Of a stretch of DNA of 64,000 nucleotides, positions 22,489 through 33,495 are shown in pieces. Source of the DNA: Ecdyonurus torrentis (lineage: Eukaryota; Arthropoda; Insecta; Ephemeroptera; Heptageniidae); the NCBI GenBank assembly GCA_949318235.1, contig OX439135.1, positions 26,659,325-26,723,324 of the forward strand, read 5' to 3'. The notes beneath the pieces are model-generated. The model was given only the letters and a program-made list of their open reading frames with translations, was not told the origin of the DNA and ran no database searches. Both the position numbers and the translations under genes were made by a program. Position 1 is the first letter of the stretch, and each line of letters begins with the position of its first letter.

Positions 22489-23652
22489 AAGATAATGTAC
22501 ATCATTTTTACTGATTTTTTTATATGAGCCGCAAGCTAATCCATGTAAATAATTTAATAAATGTTAGATTATTTATTTTACTTTATACTATGTAGCAGGC
22601 TTATTCCTATTTTATAAATTATTAATATGAATGTAATGAAAATTTATGTTCATTTATAAATAATGTATTAACATTATTTAAATCCTGCACAGAGTCTTAC
22701 AAATATTATATTTTCTAAACAATGCGTTTTATAATGTAAAAGTAATTAATTTTATCTTTAATTAATTTAATAACTGTTAAATTAATAATTTTAATTACTT
22801 AATATTATGGTATCATAATTTTTACACCAAATATAAATGCAATATTAACTAGAGGTGAAATATACGATGATAGTCTTTTAATTTGTTGTTATGCATGATG
22901 CAAAATCTTAGTGAACTATTCTATATTTTTACCGACATAATCAACGAAATAACTTCTATAATTTTATTTACTATAATAATGTTATATACTGAGTTTTTTA
23001 TATGAGCCGCGAGCTAACCCCTAATAAATAAATTATTTTACTTCATAATGTTACGTTTTCTAAACAATGTGTGTTTTATAATGTAAGAGTAATTAATTTT
23101 ATCTTTAATTAATTTAATAAATGTTAAATTAATTATTTTATTTACTTAATATTATGATATCGCAGTAAGAATGTTAAAGTAAACTAGCTATGTCTAAGAA
23201 ATAAATACGTGAAAAATATCTTATTTAAAAATATTGCAAAAACATATTTAATTTGCATAGTTGCAATTTAATTGATCATATAATACTAGTCTATAAGTGT
23301 TTGTAACAAAATAATTACGTAAATTTTACTTCTAAAAAATATAATTTAATTTATATTTATTTTCAAAATTGCAGCAATGCAATCTTCAAGAGGGTGCTAA
23401 AGTTTGCTCACAAGCATTTGCAAAAAATAATTTCTTAAATATTACGTCTTAAAACTGTAGTTTTATTTTTATATTCTTAATCGTAAATCTAGAAAATAAC
23501 TATTATGGTGATTTTATGTTTAAATAATAAATATAAAAAATTATGAAATATTTCTGTACTTTCTGAACAGAAAACTTAATAGGTGTGATTTGAAAATTAA
23601 AAATATTTGAAATTAAACGATTTTACGTCTCTACGGCATTGTAAGCCTATGG
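22489..23652 (+). other. AT-rich background with duplicated blocks
   Basis: Contains the second copies of the blocks at 22125-22340 and 22525-22600 (TATGAGCCGC, then GAGCTAACCCC-like). ACKTCT near 22948, 23329, 23443 and 23622. No gene. Confidence 0.55.
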
Positions 23653-23962
23653 TATAGGGTGTGTGCGCATGACGTCATTCTTAATGCTTTTCGATGCTCT
23701 TCTTGAGCTATGAATAACATTGCTCAGCATAGGATAAACGTAGTTTTTGGCTATTTTCTTTGGAAAATTAACTTATTTTTTGGTTATTATTATTTTTCTT
23801 GCATACTTGAGGTACTAATTCAACCTGTTAACAATATCAATGCTCTCAAAAAAATCGCGAAGTATTTTTAAACTGGCAAAATGTGCCATTTTCCTATACC
23901 GTCCAATGTTATTTAGCGCTCACTTATGACGTCGACTTTAACATGAATGCATACACCCTATA
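23653..23962 (+). mobile_element. MITE family B, copy 3
   Basis: TATAGGGTGTGTGCGCATG to ATGCATACACCCTATA with full terminal repeats. Internal TGACGTCA, GCTCAGCATAGGATAAACG and CATTTTCCTATACCGTCC. Confidence 0.9.
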
Positions 23963-24097
23963 ACAAATTACAGTTTCAAAATGTGCTCCAATATTTTAAT
24001 AAGACAATTCGTATCCTGGTGACTATGCAATTTTTTGTGCACGTCTGTCCGACAATTTGCCTACATCGCAGGATACTTGAACAACAATAATATCTAT

Positions 24098-24625
24098 TTA
24101 CACATAGGAGCATAAGTCACGTGATTTATGCTGCATTTATGTCGTTATAGCATAAACAATGATATATTAAAATAGCATAAATTATTATGCTATAATATGT
24201 ATTCTAGGTAATATATTAAAGGGATAGACCAGAGAAAACCATAAGCATTTATATTAAAAAACACTTGATGGGATTTACATAAATAACTTTAGTTTGTATC
24301 AAAACCCAACAGTAGCCCCGTAGCAGTGATCAGAAAATTCGATTTATGCAACCCGAACAACATTTTCGTATTAATTTTTGCATGTTTCTGACGTCATAAA
24401 CATGAATAGTCACGCAAATTGCATACTTTACCGTTTTTTCATGCTCTCTCTTGGGGCTACATTAACATTCTGGTAAGAATTGTCATCAGTTTTGAAGATC
24501 CCATTTCGTGTTTATTCATTCAAAAGCTCATGTTTTTTTATGTGGTCTATGCCTTTAAGAGAAAGCATAGGGTTATGCTGTATTGAACAAACTATGCTTC
24601 AAATATGCTATAGTAAAATTTTTTG
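24098..24625. mobile_element. Repeat family K, copy 1, interrupted by an A element
   Basis: Left part 24098-24229 (CATAAGTCACGTGATTTATG, TTATAGCATAAACAATG) and right part 24555-24625 (AGGGTTATGCTGTATTGAAC, AACTATGCTTCAAATATGCT) together resemble 35336-35492. The A element at 24230-24554 was inserted at a TTAA inside it. Confidence 0.55.
24230..24554 (+). mobile_element. MITE family A, copy 3
   Basis: TTAA on both sides (24226-24229, 24555-24558). AGGGATAGACCAGAG at the left, GTGGTCTATGCCT at the right. Internal TTTCTGACGTCATAAACATG. Confidence 0.92.
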
Positions 24626-24694
24626 ATCACAAATAATTCTAGAAAATTTTGTTAACAAAACACGAATATTTTTCTATAGGAAACAATCTAATTG

Positions 24695-24900
24695 TACAGG
24701 GTGTTTATAAAAAAAGGCCTGATTTTAAACGTCAGTTAAAATATGAAAACTTTAAGTATAAAAAAACTTTTTATGTATCAAATTGTAGCCTTGTTAATAT
24801 TACAATAATAATAAATGGTTTTTATTACGAGACCAAAAACCTGACATGGTCCTCTAACTTATTTATGACATATTTAGGTATTATTGTCACAGTTTTTAAT
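24695..24900 (+). mobile_element. Mariner-like terminal fragment
   Basis: Starts TACAGGGTGTTTATAAAAAA, the same terminal style as the mariner remnant at 50801 (TACAGGGTGTTTATTTAAAT). TATGTATCAAATTGTAGCC is comparable to the subterminal TATACATCAAATTAAAGC there. No opposite end and no transposase. The 163-codon frame across 24649-25140 is a by-product of this fragment and the next element. Confidence 0.5.
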
Positions 24901-24944
24901 TTTTACAATGAAAACATAAAATACACAAACATATATAAATACAT

Positions 24945-25137
24945 ATCGATCTTGTTGCGAAAAAAAAGGATTATCTCGTATTTTGTCAGTGGAAGCAAAA
25001 GGCCTATATCGAGCATTATTTCCATAACGTTCGGGAACGAGATAGGCATTTTGCTTCCACTGACAAAAAACGAGATAGGCCTTTTGCTTCCACTGACAAA
25101 ATACGAGATAGGCTTTTTTTTCGCAACAAGATCGATA
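24945..25137. mobile_element. Foldback element L, copy 1
   Basis: Terminal inverted repeats TATCGATCTTGTTGCGAAAA / TTTTCGCAACAAGATCGATA are perfect. Inside, a module reading CGAGATAGGC, TTTTGCTTCC, ACTGACAAAA occurs twice one way and once or more inverted, around a centre with CATAACGTTCGGGAACGAG. Both strands give short open frames through the repeats; neither is credible as a gene. Confidence 0.85.
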
Positions 25138-25677
25138 TAATATCAATTTTAAAACTTTTTTATGGAAAACAAACCAATTCTACAATGATATATATGTTTT
25201 TTTTTTTGTTTTTTTTTTTACTTTTTGCTATTTTTTTTATTATTATTATCAATATTTTTGCAGGATGATTTTTTCCCTAATAATTTTCTGTTATGTTGTT
25301 ATTGTCACTTTGTTATGAAGCTTACATAACACATAGATACAATTAATATTTCTTAATTACTTCTCTATCGCAATAACCCATGTTAATTATTATTATTGTG
25401 TATCATTTTTCTTACATAATATGAGAATCTACATTATGTTCTTAATGTAAATGTTTAAATAATTAAATTTAATATTTCATAATATTTCTCTAATACTTCT
25501 CGATTGCAATATGTTAATTATTATTATGTATTATTTTACTTACATATGTGAATCTACATTATGTTCTTTATATAAATTTTTATTATCAATATTCTGAATT
25601 ACGTTAATTACAATTAAATCATGTAAATACTAATTACCGTGATTGTATTGACGTATTGACTATATTATGTAAAAAAA
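25138..25677 (+). repeat. AT-rich stretch with two 130-bp direct repeats
   Basis: Segments 25345-25460 and 25475-25590 align (AATACTTCTC, GCAATATGTTAATTATTATT, CTACATTATGTTCTT). Each holds one ACTTCT (about 25357 and 25493). No gene. Confidence 0.7.
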
Positions 25678-25976
25678 TATAGGGTGTGTGCATTCATGTT
25701 AATGTCGACGCCATATTGGATCATTCAATACATGAACTGGTATATAGGAAAATAACTCATTTTGTCGATATTAAAATAGTAAGCAATATTTTGGAGAGCA
25801 TTGATGTTGTAAATAGATTGAATTAGTATCTCATGTATGTGAGAAAAATAAATATTAAAATGTTAGCTGATTTCTCAAAGAAACAGACAAAATCGTTGTT
25901 TGTCCTATGCTGGGCAATGTTGTTTAGTATGGCCTCCAAGCGCATTAAATATGACGTCATCCGCATACACCCTATA
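25678..25976 (-). mobile_element. MITE family B, copy 4 (reverse)
   Basis: TATAGGGTGTGTGCATTCATG to ATATGACGTCATCCGCATAC and ACCCTATA; GTCCTATGCTGGGCAATGTT inside. The 60-codon frame here is a shadow. Confidence 0.88.
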
Positions 25977-26146
25977 TATAATTATATGTATAAAAAATTA
26001 TCTTGAAAGAGATTTATTGTCTTGTTACGATTTGGAAGTTTTGATTGTCTTACTAAAACCAACGTCTAAGCAAATACATTAGATATATTATACAGTAGGC
26101 AAGAAATAATAAATTTTATTTGTTAATTGATATTAAAGGCATAGAC

Positions 26147-26476
26147 AACATGAAAACATAATCATTTTACATCACAAAACACTTGATGGGACTTACATAA
26201 ATAACATTAAAAGGCCTCAAAACTCAACAGTAGCTCCGTAGCAGTGATCACAAAATTTCAATTTATGCAACCCGCACAACAATATTCATAATAATTTTTC
26301 CATGTTTCTGACGTCATAAACAGATATATTCACGCATATTTCATACTTAACAGTTTTTTCATGCTCTCTTGTGGGGCTACATTTTTACATTCTGGTAAAA
26401 ATTATCATCAATTTTGTAAATCCCATTTAGTGTTTAATGATTGAAAATAACATGTTGTTTCATGTGGTCTATGCCT
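26147..26476 (+). mobile_element. MITE family A, copy 4
   Basis: TTAA flanks (26143-26146, 26477-26480). AGGCATAGACAACATG to GTGGTCTATGCCT. Internal TGACGTCA near 26309. Confidence 0.9.
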
Positions 26477-26774
26477 TTAAGTTTATATTAAAATCTCATC
26501 TGCTTAATATTATTTGTTTATGGGAATAAATGATATTTAGATTTTGTGTTAGTATTATATTAAAAATGTCTCAAGTGTCTTCTATGTGTTTTAGTAATTT
26601 TTATATTTTAAGTATGAAATGACTTTTCATAATTTGTTTGGTCTTTACAGATGTGTTTACATGAACAAATAACCGTTCGTTATTTTCTTTTTGAATCTTC
26701 TACTAATGTTAAGTGTATTTTAATATAATTATAATTGCTCGTGTCTATTTATACATTGTTATATACACTTACAC
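26477..26774 (+). other. AT-rich background
   Basis: Segments 26480-26760 and 26990-27240 are diverged direct duplicates (TTTATTCTATCGGAATAAAT-like, GTCTTCTATGTRTTTYAGTA, TTTTCTTTTTGRATCT). The G element at 26775 lies between them. Confidence 0.6.
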
Positions 26775-26965
26775 AAAATGACAGATAAAGTTGATGACGT
26801 CACAGATTGCCTGTTGCGCGTGTACTAGTGAGCTGTGACGTCATAAAACCGCACCTGAATTTCGTAAATGTAAAATAAATTAGAAATCAATAACTCTGGC
26901 CAAATAAAGTTAATATTTAGGTATGTTAGGATATTAGAATAAATTTGTTCAAAATTTTCTACGCC
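26775..26965 (+). mobile_element. MITE family G, copy 2
   Basis: Two TGACGTCA near 26793 and 26835 face each other (GATGACGTCACAG, GCTGTGACGTCATAAAACCG). Then GAAATCAATAACTCTGGCC and the end TTCTACGCC, followed by TTAA (26966-26969). The left boundary is approximate. Confidence 0.75.
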
Positions 26966-27301
26966 TTAAAATGTTATGTTGAAATTCAATTTACGTGTGT
27001 TATGTTTTTGTTTATTCTATCGGAATAAATATTATTTTGATGTTGTATTGCTATTATACAGTAAAAATGTCTCTATTCGTCTTCTATGTATTTCAGTAAT
27101 GTTCATATTTTAAGTATGAAATGTGTTGGAAAAAATTTTTTTTTCATGAATAAATAAACGTTCATTATTTTCTTTTTGGATCTCCCAATAATTTTAAGTA
27201 TTTTTTAATATAATTATAATTGCACTTATTCAATTATACATTGTTTTAAAAATATATGTGTTTGAAATATATTGTCTTAATATACGTCTTATGTTACTTA
27301 A

Positions 27302-27628
27302 AGGCATAGACCAGAGAAAAACATAAGCATTTATATCACACACTTGATGTACATAAATAACAATAGTTTGTCTCAAAACCCAATTGTAGCTCCGTAGCAG
27401 TGATCAGAAAATTCAATTTATGCAACCTGCACAATATTTTCATACTAAATTTTGCATGTTTCTGACGTCATAAACATGAATTTTCACTCAAATTGCATAC
27501 TTTACAGTATTTTCACGCTCTATCGTGGGGCTACATTAACATTCTGGTAAAAATTGTCATCAGTTTTGAAGATCCCATTTTGTGTTTATTCATTAAAAAG
27601 CACATGTTGTTTTATGTGGTCTATGGCT
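27302..27628 (+). mobile_element. MITE family A, copy 5
   Basis: TTAA flanks (27298-27301, 27629-27632). AGGCATAGACCAGAG to GTGGTCTATGGCT. Internal TGACGTCA near 27461. An ACGTCT lies just before the element at about 27284. Confidence 0.92.
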
Positions 27629-27632
27629 TTAA

Positions 27633-28469
27633 ATATAAAGTAAAATTTTTCTAAGAAACACTGATCTAATATTGTTTTGGTATGTTCAAAAATAGAACAT
27701 ATTTAATTTTACATTGTTACTTTAATATTCAAATATTTTTATTGACGATTTTTCTTCTTTTAACAATTTCACTAACAAGTGAAGTAATATCTATATGTCT
27801 AACTTATTGATGCAAAACATCATTTAGAGCTATGATATTTTAGCCATGTTATGTGTGCGGTACTAATTAGTAACTGTAAAATTTAAGTCCATATGTACTC
27901 TATGACAAAATGAAACTTTTTGTAATTTTTATTAAAATATTATTTTATCGAGTGAATTTTGCCAAAAAAAAAATAGTAAAACTCTGTTAAAAGTTTTAAA
28001 CAAAAACATCGTATTTTCTTCTTTGCCATATATTTAAATAATTTTAAATGTAAAATTTCTTAATCTTTCTTTTAATGAGAAAGTTTTTGCTTTTGTTTTA
28101 TATAAAGAAATAAAATGTATGTTTATATAGTTTTTCAAATAATTAAAAATGGTATTACAAAATGATATATAAATGTGTATTTTAATATATTTTTTTTAAT
28201 ATTATGAAAAAAAAATTCTTTAATGAATTTTGCAGTAGAAATAAAAGTTATTGTTATATTGTTATAACAAGTATATTAAATTCTCGTCTTTTTAGTTAGC
28301 TTAAATGATTTTAAATGTAAATTCTAAAAGCTTTCTTTTAGAGCAAGATTTTGCATCATTTTTCTACGTAAAAATAAAATAAATTTAGTCCACGACTATT
28401 ATGTAAGATGTACAATATTTGTTATTAAAAACATGACGCACTGATTCTGAATTTACTATTGTGTATGTA
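27633..28469. other. AT-rich background
   Basis: No gene or clear repeat end. Weakly repeated ATTTTAAATGTAAA + TTCTTAATCTTTCTT units occur at 28040-28090, 28300-28350, 29045-29095 and 30005-30055, about one per kilobase. Confidence 0.45.
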
Positions 28470-28776
28470 TATAGGGTGTATGCATTCATGTTAAAGTCGA
28501 CACCATGTTGGATAACTCAATAACATGGGTTGCATAGGAAAATAACTCATTTTGCCAGCTTAAAAATACTATGCAATATTTTTGAGAGCATTGATGCTGT
28601 AAATATGTTGAATTAGTATCTCAAGTATGTGAGAAAAATAATAAAAAAAAAAATTAACTGATTTCTCATAGAAAATTGGCTTAAAAGAAGTTTGTCCTAT
28701 GCTGAGCAATGTTATTCACTACTCCAGTATGGCCTCCAAGCGCATTAAATATGACGTCATGAGCATACACCCTATA
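28470..28776 (-). mobile_element. MITE family B, copy 5 (reverse)
   Basis: TATAGGGTGTATGCATTCATG to AGCATACACCCTATA with TGACGTCA near 28751. GTCCTATGCTGAGCAATGTT inside. Confidence 0.9.
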
Positions 28777-29302
28777 TGACAGCTATTTTATTCTCTAAAA
28801 ATTTTATTCTAAAAATTTTCTAAAAATTATTCTAAAAAATTCTATTATTATTATTATTCTAAAAATTTTATTCTCTACAAATATCCAATTTTTTATTTTT
28901 ATTTAAATAACATTTTGTTAACGTAATTCTGCAGTAGAACACAATTATTTTAACCAATTGTCAAATAAATTGGTAATGGTTCATCTACAATATCGGACTA
29001 TTATGTTGTAATAACAAAAATGTATTCTTTTCAAATAATTTTAATAATTTTAAATGCAAATTCTTAATATTTCTTTATGACAAAGTTTTTGCAGTATTTC
29101 TATACATAACAACAAAATGTATTTTATATTTTCTTCAAGTATAATTAATAACTTAAAGGTGTAATGATACCAGCATGTGTATGTTTTTATTACATCATTT
29201 CTCAAATGAAATAAAATGGTAGGATAGCCATTATCTCTGATGTTATTTTGAGATAACAAAAAACGTATTCTCTTCTTTTTAATTAATTAAATGATTAATT
29301 GT
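28777..29302. other. AT-rich background
   Basis: No gene. Starts with short (TTATTCTAAAAAT)n-like repeats near 28790-28880. The minus-strand frame at 29050-29259 is unsupported. Confidence 0.45.
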
Positions 29303-29429
29303 AATGGACCACTTGCAATAAAATGTTTTTAATTATTGCAACAAGTGAAAACCATTTTTACATGAGAAATGCATCAAGAATATTTCAAATTATGTAAAAA
29401 AAATTTTCGTTCATTGTAAGTGGTCCATT
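29303..29429. mobile_element. MITE family M, copy 1
   Basis: Ends TAATGGACCACTTGCAA and TTGTAAGTGGTCCATTA are inverted. The interior has TTGCAACAAGTGAAAACCAT and GAGAAATGCATCAAGAAT. A truncated second copy lies at 29676-29768 and a third near 38086. Confidence 0.8.
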
Positions 29430-29458
29430 AGATTATTTTTAAGTGTTAAAATGTTTTT

Positions 29459-29675
29459 AATGGATGTTATCGGGTTAAAAAATGCTTAAAAATGACTATG
29501 GCTTAAAACACGTAAAAGTATGTCTAGTATTTCTCATTTAAATTTCTCCGAAATCCGTGGAGTATTTTTCTCAAAAATCGCAAAAAACGTGTTTTTCCCC
29601 ATAAGCGTAATGTTAAATTAGGGGACCCTTAGCTGTACCTACGTCTCCCCGCGCGCTAAACCGACAACCTCCATT
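29459..29675. mobile_element. MITE family N, copy 2
   Basis: AATGGATGTTATCGGGTTA at the left and AACCGACAACCTCCATTG at the right are imperfect inverted repeats. It is richer in GC than the surroundings (CCCCGCGCGC) and matches 21837-22009. It sits between two M copies. Confidence 0.7.
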
Positions 29676-29768
29676 GTTGCAACAAGTGAAAATGATTTTT
29701 GCATAAGAAATGCATCAGGAATGTTTCAAATCATGTAAAAAAATTTCGCTCATTGTAAGTGGTCCATT
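29676..29768. mobile_element. MITE family M, truncated copy 2
   Basis: TTGCAACAAGTGAAAATGAT to TTGTAAGTGGTCCATTAG; the left terminal repeat is replaced by the N element. Confidence 0.75.
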
Positions 29769-30201
29769 AGATTATTTTTAAATACATTTTTGCTTTATAT
29801 TTAAACTTAGCAACAAAATGTATATTCCCAAGTCAGTGGTAATCTAATGATGCAATGACATTACAATGTGTAACAAAAACATTTTCTCAACTAAATACTG
29901 AAGCACAATTAAAATTTATTTGTAAAAATCATTTTCTCAAATGAATGTAATGTAAGTTAATTTTAATTTAGTTACAAAAATCACGAATTCTCTTCTTATC
30001 AAGTAATTTTAAAAGTAAATTCTAAAATATTTCTGTTAGAGAAAATTACTGCCTACATTTTATCCATAGAAATATGAAATGTATTTTTACAAATTTCTAG
30101 TAATTGAAAATTTATTAAAATAGTTTGCTATATGATTGTACTACGTAATCAACTTCTTCATATATAAAGTCTTTGTACTTTTATATTGTCTTATATTTTA
30201 A
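29769..30201 (+). other. AT-rich background
   Basis: No gene; ACTTCT near 30145 and CTCTTCT near 29990. Confidence 0.45.
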
Positions 30202-30513
30202 TATAGGGTGTGTACGCATGACGTCATTCTGAGTACTTTTCGATGCTCTTCTTGAGCAATGAATAACATTGCTCAGCATAGGACAAACGTAGTTTTTGGC
30301 TATTTTTTTTGGTAAATTAGCTTTTTTTTTTGGTCATTATTATTTTTCTTGCATACTTGAGGTACTAATTCAACCTGTTAACAACATCAATGCTCTCAAA
30401 AATATTGTAAAGTATTTTTAAACTGGCAAAATGTGTCATTTTCCTATACTGGCCAATGTTATTTAGTACTCACTTATGACGTCGACTTTAACATGAATGA
30501 AACCACACTATAT
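30202..30513 (+). mobile_element. MITE family B, copy 6
   Basis: TATAGGGTGTGTACGCATG with TGACGTCA near 30221, GCTCAGCATAGGACAAACG, CATTTTCCTATACTGGCC, ACATGAATGAAACCACACTA. The right end matches B1 (GAAACCAC) rather than GCATACACC, so B1, B6 and B9 form a subfamily. Confidence 0.88.
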
Positions 30514-30680
30514 ATGTATTATGTACCATTGTTTCTTCTCTCTATCATGTTTTATATTTTCAAGTAATTTCAATCTTATTGTGTAATGACTATATAATGA
30601 TACTTCAATGTGCATTATTACAATTACAAATATATTTTGTCGAATTGAAAGTTACAGGAAAACACTTGTTAGTTGTTATT

Positions 30681-30860
30681 AGAGACCGGATTTAATGGTA
30701 CTTTTTTTTTGAAAAATGGTAACAAAAATGGTAACATTTTGGGCCTAAAAATGGTACTAAAATGGTAAAAAATGGTATAAAAATCGAAAAAATGGTAAAA
30801 ATGGTGAAAATGGTAAAATGTTTAAAATAGCGTAAAAACTGTTATTAAGCAGTTTCTGTC

Positions 30861-30893
<33 letters not shown>

Positions 30894-31369
30894 GTAACAA
30901 GATTCTATCATTGGAGAAATAGAGAAATAAAAAAATAGGTTTGATATTTTGAAACTTGTTATTTTATTGCTTTTGCTTCTATTTTTTTAAGATCATTTTT
31001 GTTTTGAGCTAAAACAATTAAACATTAAACAGATCACATTAGCCAAAGTAAAAACCAATGAACAATTTTTAAAACTTACAATTTGCTCCACTAAAGCATA
31101 TTAAAATAAGTGTTTTATAAGCTGTTTGAAAGAAAGACGCCCTACAATAATAAAAAGTTACATTATTACAATCCTAGAAAATTAACTCGCAGTGGGGAAA
31201 GAAACAATAAGAAAAATTTACTGCGCTCCTGTAAAGTATGCAACTTAATGGAATAAAAAATAAAATTAAAGAAGTAATGTGGACCTATAATATTTGATAG
31301 ATACGTAAATTTTGCGCGAAATGAAAGAAATCATCTTGAAATACTATATAAATATGAGGAGTTAAACAC

Positions 31370-31414
<45 letters not shown>

Positions 31415-32086
31415 GAATTGACTTTGCTAATTTTATTTGTTTACGTTACGTCAACAGCAATCTCGTATTCATAAACAAATGAGAACAAAAATAATTTAAA
31501 AAATACTTTGCAGTTGCACAGTGATAGAATATTAAATTTTTGGCATTATTGAAACTTGTTATTACAACAAAACTACACGTAATTTTAGACATTCGATCGA
31601 GATAGCATTTACTTATTCAAATTTATTTATTATTGTATTTTTATTTCATCGCACGCGTTTCTAGAAGAACTGTCGTAAGAGAGGACGCGATGAATCGACG
31701 AAAATTTGGATTCATTGCCTATTTTTGGTGTGAAAATTTATTATTTTTTGACTTCCCTTTAACGAAACTTCGTTATAACGGGTTTTATTTATGCTTTTAT
31801 ACTTGTAAATTTCAGTGGGACTGGTGAAATTACTTTGCTATAAAGAAATTTTGCTATATCGAGGTTTTACTGTTGTAGCTTTTTTTTTTCTCTATAAAAA
31901 GTCAATAAAAAATTAAACCCGAAAAATTAAAAACTATAGGCGAATTTTTTTTATTATTATTTTTTCATTATATATATTTTTTTATTCTTTGTAAACCCTT
32001 AATTGCGTGCCCTTAATATGTACAGTATGTATAATGAAATATGCATATAGGAGATATACTACAATAAAAAATATTAATAGTAAATT

Positions 32087-32124
<38 letters not shown>

Positions 32125-32519
32125 CATGCTAAGAAATGGTACTATATCTTTACCAATTTATTATAAATTTAAAAAAAATGTTATAAAGTATAAACGCAAT
32201 AAAAATCAAAGCAATTACGTCTTCAAATACTTCGTTTCGTTTTTTCGTTTCGTTTTTTTTTTTTTTTTTTTAAATTTTTTTTTTTAGCTTTTTGGTGTTT
32301 TTTGAAAAAAATGGTACAAAAATGTTGATTTTTTCCTGAAAAATGGTAAAAATTGGTAAAAAATGGTACTTTTTTTGAAAAAATGGTAAAAATGGTAAAA
32401 ATGTTGAAAATTGGTAACGCTTAAACGACTTCAAATTGTCCAATTCGTGCTCATTTTTGGTTAAAAGTTACCTAAAACTAACAGAAAAAAAGTCGAGAGT
32501 ACCAGCAAATCCGGTCTCT
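30681..32519. mobile_element. Mutator-like non-autonomous element with 10-bp target duplication
   Basis: Starts AGAGACCGGATTTAATGGTA and ends TACCAGCAAATCCGGTCTCT, an inverted repeat of about 21 bp with two mismatches. A perfect 10-bp direct repeat AGTTGTTATT flanks it (30671-30680 and 32520-32529). Duplications of 9-11 bp are typical of Mutator-like elements. Both subterminal regions are packed with AAAAATGGTA repeats, and the interior holds long poly(T) runs. No transposase frame; the 64-codon frame at 31633 is unsupported. Confidence 0.85.
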
Positions 32520-32684
32520 AGTTGTTATTTAGTAACAAACATATCTACTTCTCTTTGTCTTAAGTATAATTATAAAGAACTTTAAATGTAATTTTTAAAA
32601 TATTTGTTTTACAGGAAATTTCTGACTGTTATTTTCTACATTTAATTTTTTATTATTATGACTTTTTTTTATGTTTTTTCAAGT

Positions 32685-33250
32685 AATTGAAATGGTTTAT
32701 AATTATTGCTCGTGACTGTATTTTACTACTTGATGAACGTCTCCATGTAAAACCAATGTACTATGTACTATGTACCTATGTACCTATGTACCTATGTACT
32801 ATGTACCTATGTACTATGTACTTTTATATTTCCTTATATTTTATTTTAATGTATTGTATTATGTATTTTACTACTTTGTGAACGTCTCCATGTAAAGCCT
32901 ATATACTATGTACCTATATATTATGTACCTATGTACTTTTAATTTTCCTTATATTTTATTTTAATGTATTGTATTATGTATTTTACTACTTTGTGAACGT
33001 CTCCATGTAAAGCCTATGTACTATGTACCTATATATTATGTACCTATGTACTTTTATATTTCCTTATATTTTATTTTAATGTATTGTATTATGTATTTTA
33101 CTACTTTGTGAACGTCTCCATGTAAAGCCTATGTATACTATGTAATATGTACTATGTACCTATGTACTATGTACTATGTACCTATGTACTTTCATGATGT
33201 CTTATATTTTAATGTATTGTATTATGTACAGTTTATTTTTTCTCTCCCGT
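32685..33250 (+). repeat. About 117-bp minisatellite, four copies, with ACGTCT
   Basis: Copies begin TTTTACTACTTTGTGAACGT + CTCCATGTAAA, with ACGTCT near 32731, 32882, 32998 and 33114. Each has an inner (CTATGTAC)n patch of variable length, then TTTCCTTATATTTTA and TTTTAATGTATTGTATTATG. The frame at 32687 is a product of the repeat. Confidence 0.88.
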
Positions 33251-33495
33251 ATTTTATATTTTTGTGTTTATTTTGCAATCAATTCTATGCAGTGTATTCT
33301 ACTTGATGTTGCTGAATAAATCTGCATTCTGTTTGTTCTCAAAAATATTAAAACAACAAAATAATTTGTTATTTATCATTTGTGGCGCAAGACATAACAA
33401 TATGTTAAGACATAACAATTAAACTCAGCCATGATTGATTTCTTAATTTATGTTTACATAACCTCTTCTTTACATGAAATATCAAAGCATAACTA
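33251..33495. other. AT-rich spacer
   Basis: No feature recognised between the two minisatellites. Confidence 0.4.

Noticed and set aside
24649..25146. 163-codon + frame and overlapping 90-codon minus frame
   Set aside because: Both run across a mariner-like end and the palindromic L element; the overlap reflects repeat symmetry.
32732..33130. Binding-site array unrelated to the global motif
   Set aside because: The ACGTCT in each unit matches the window-wide motif, so it is treated as part of that pattern.
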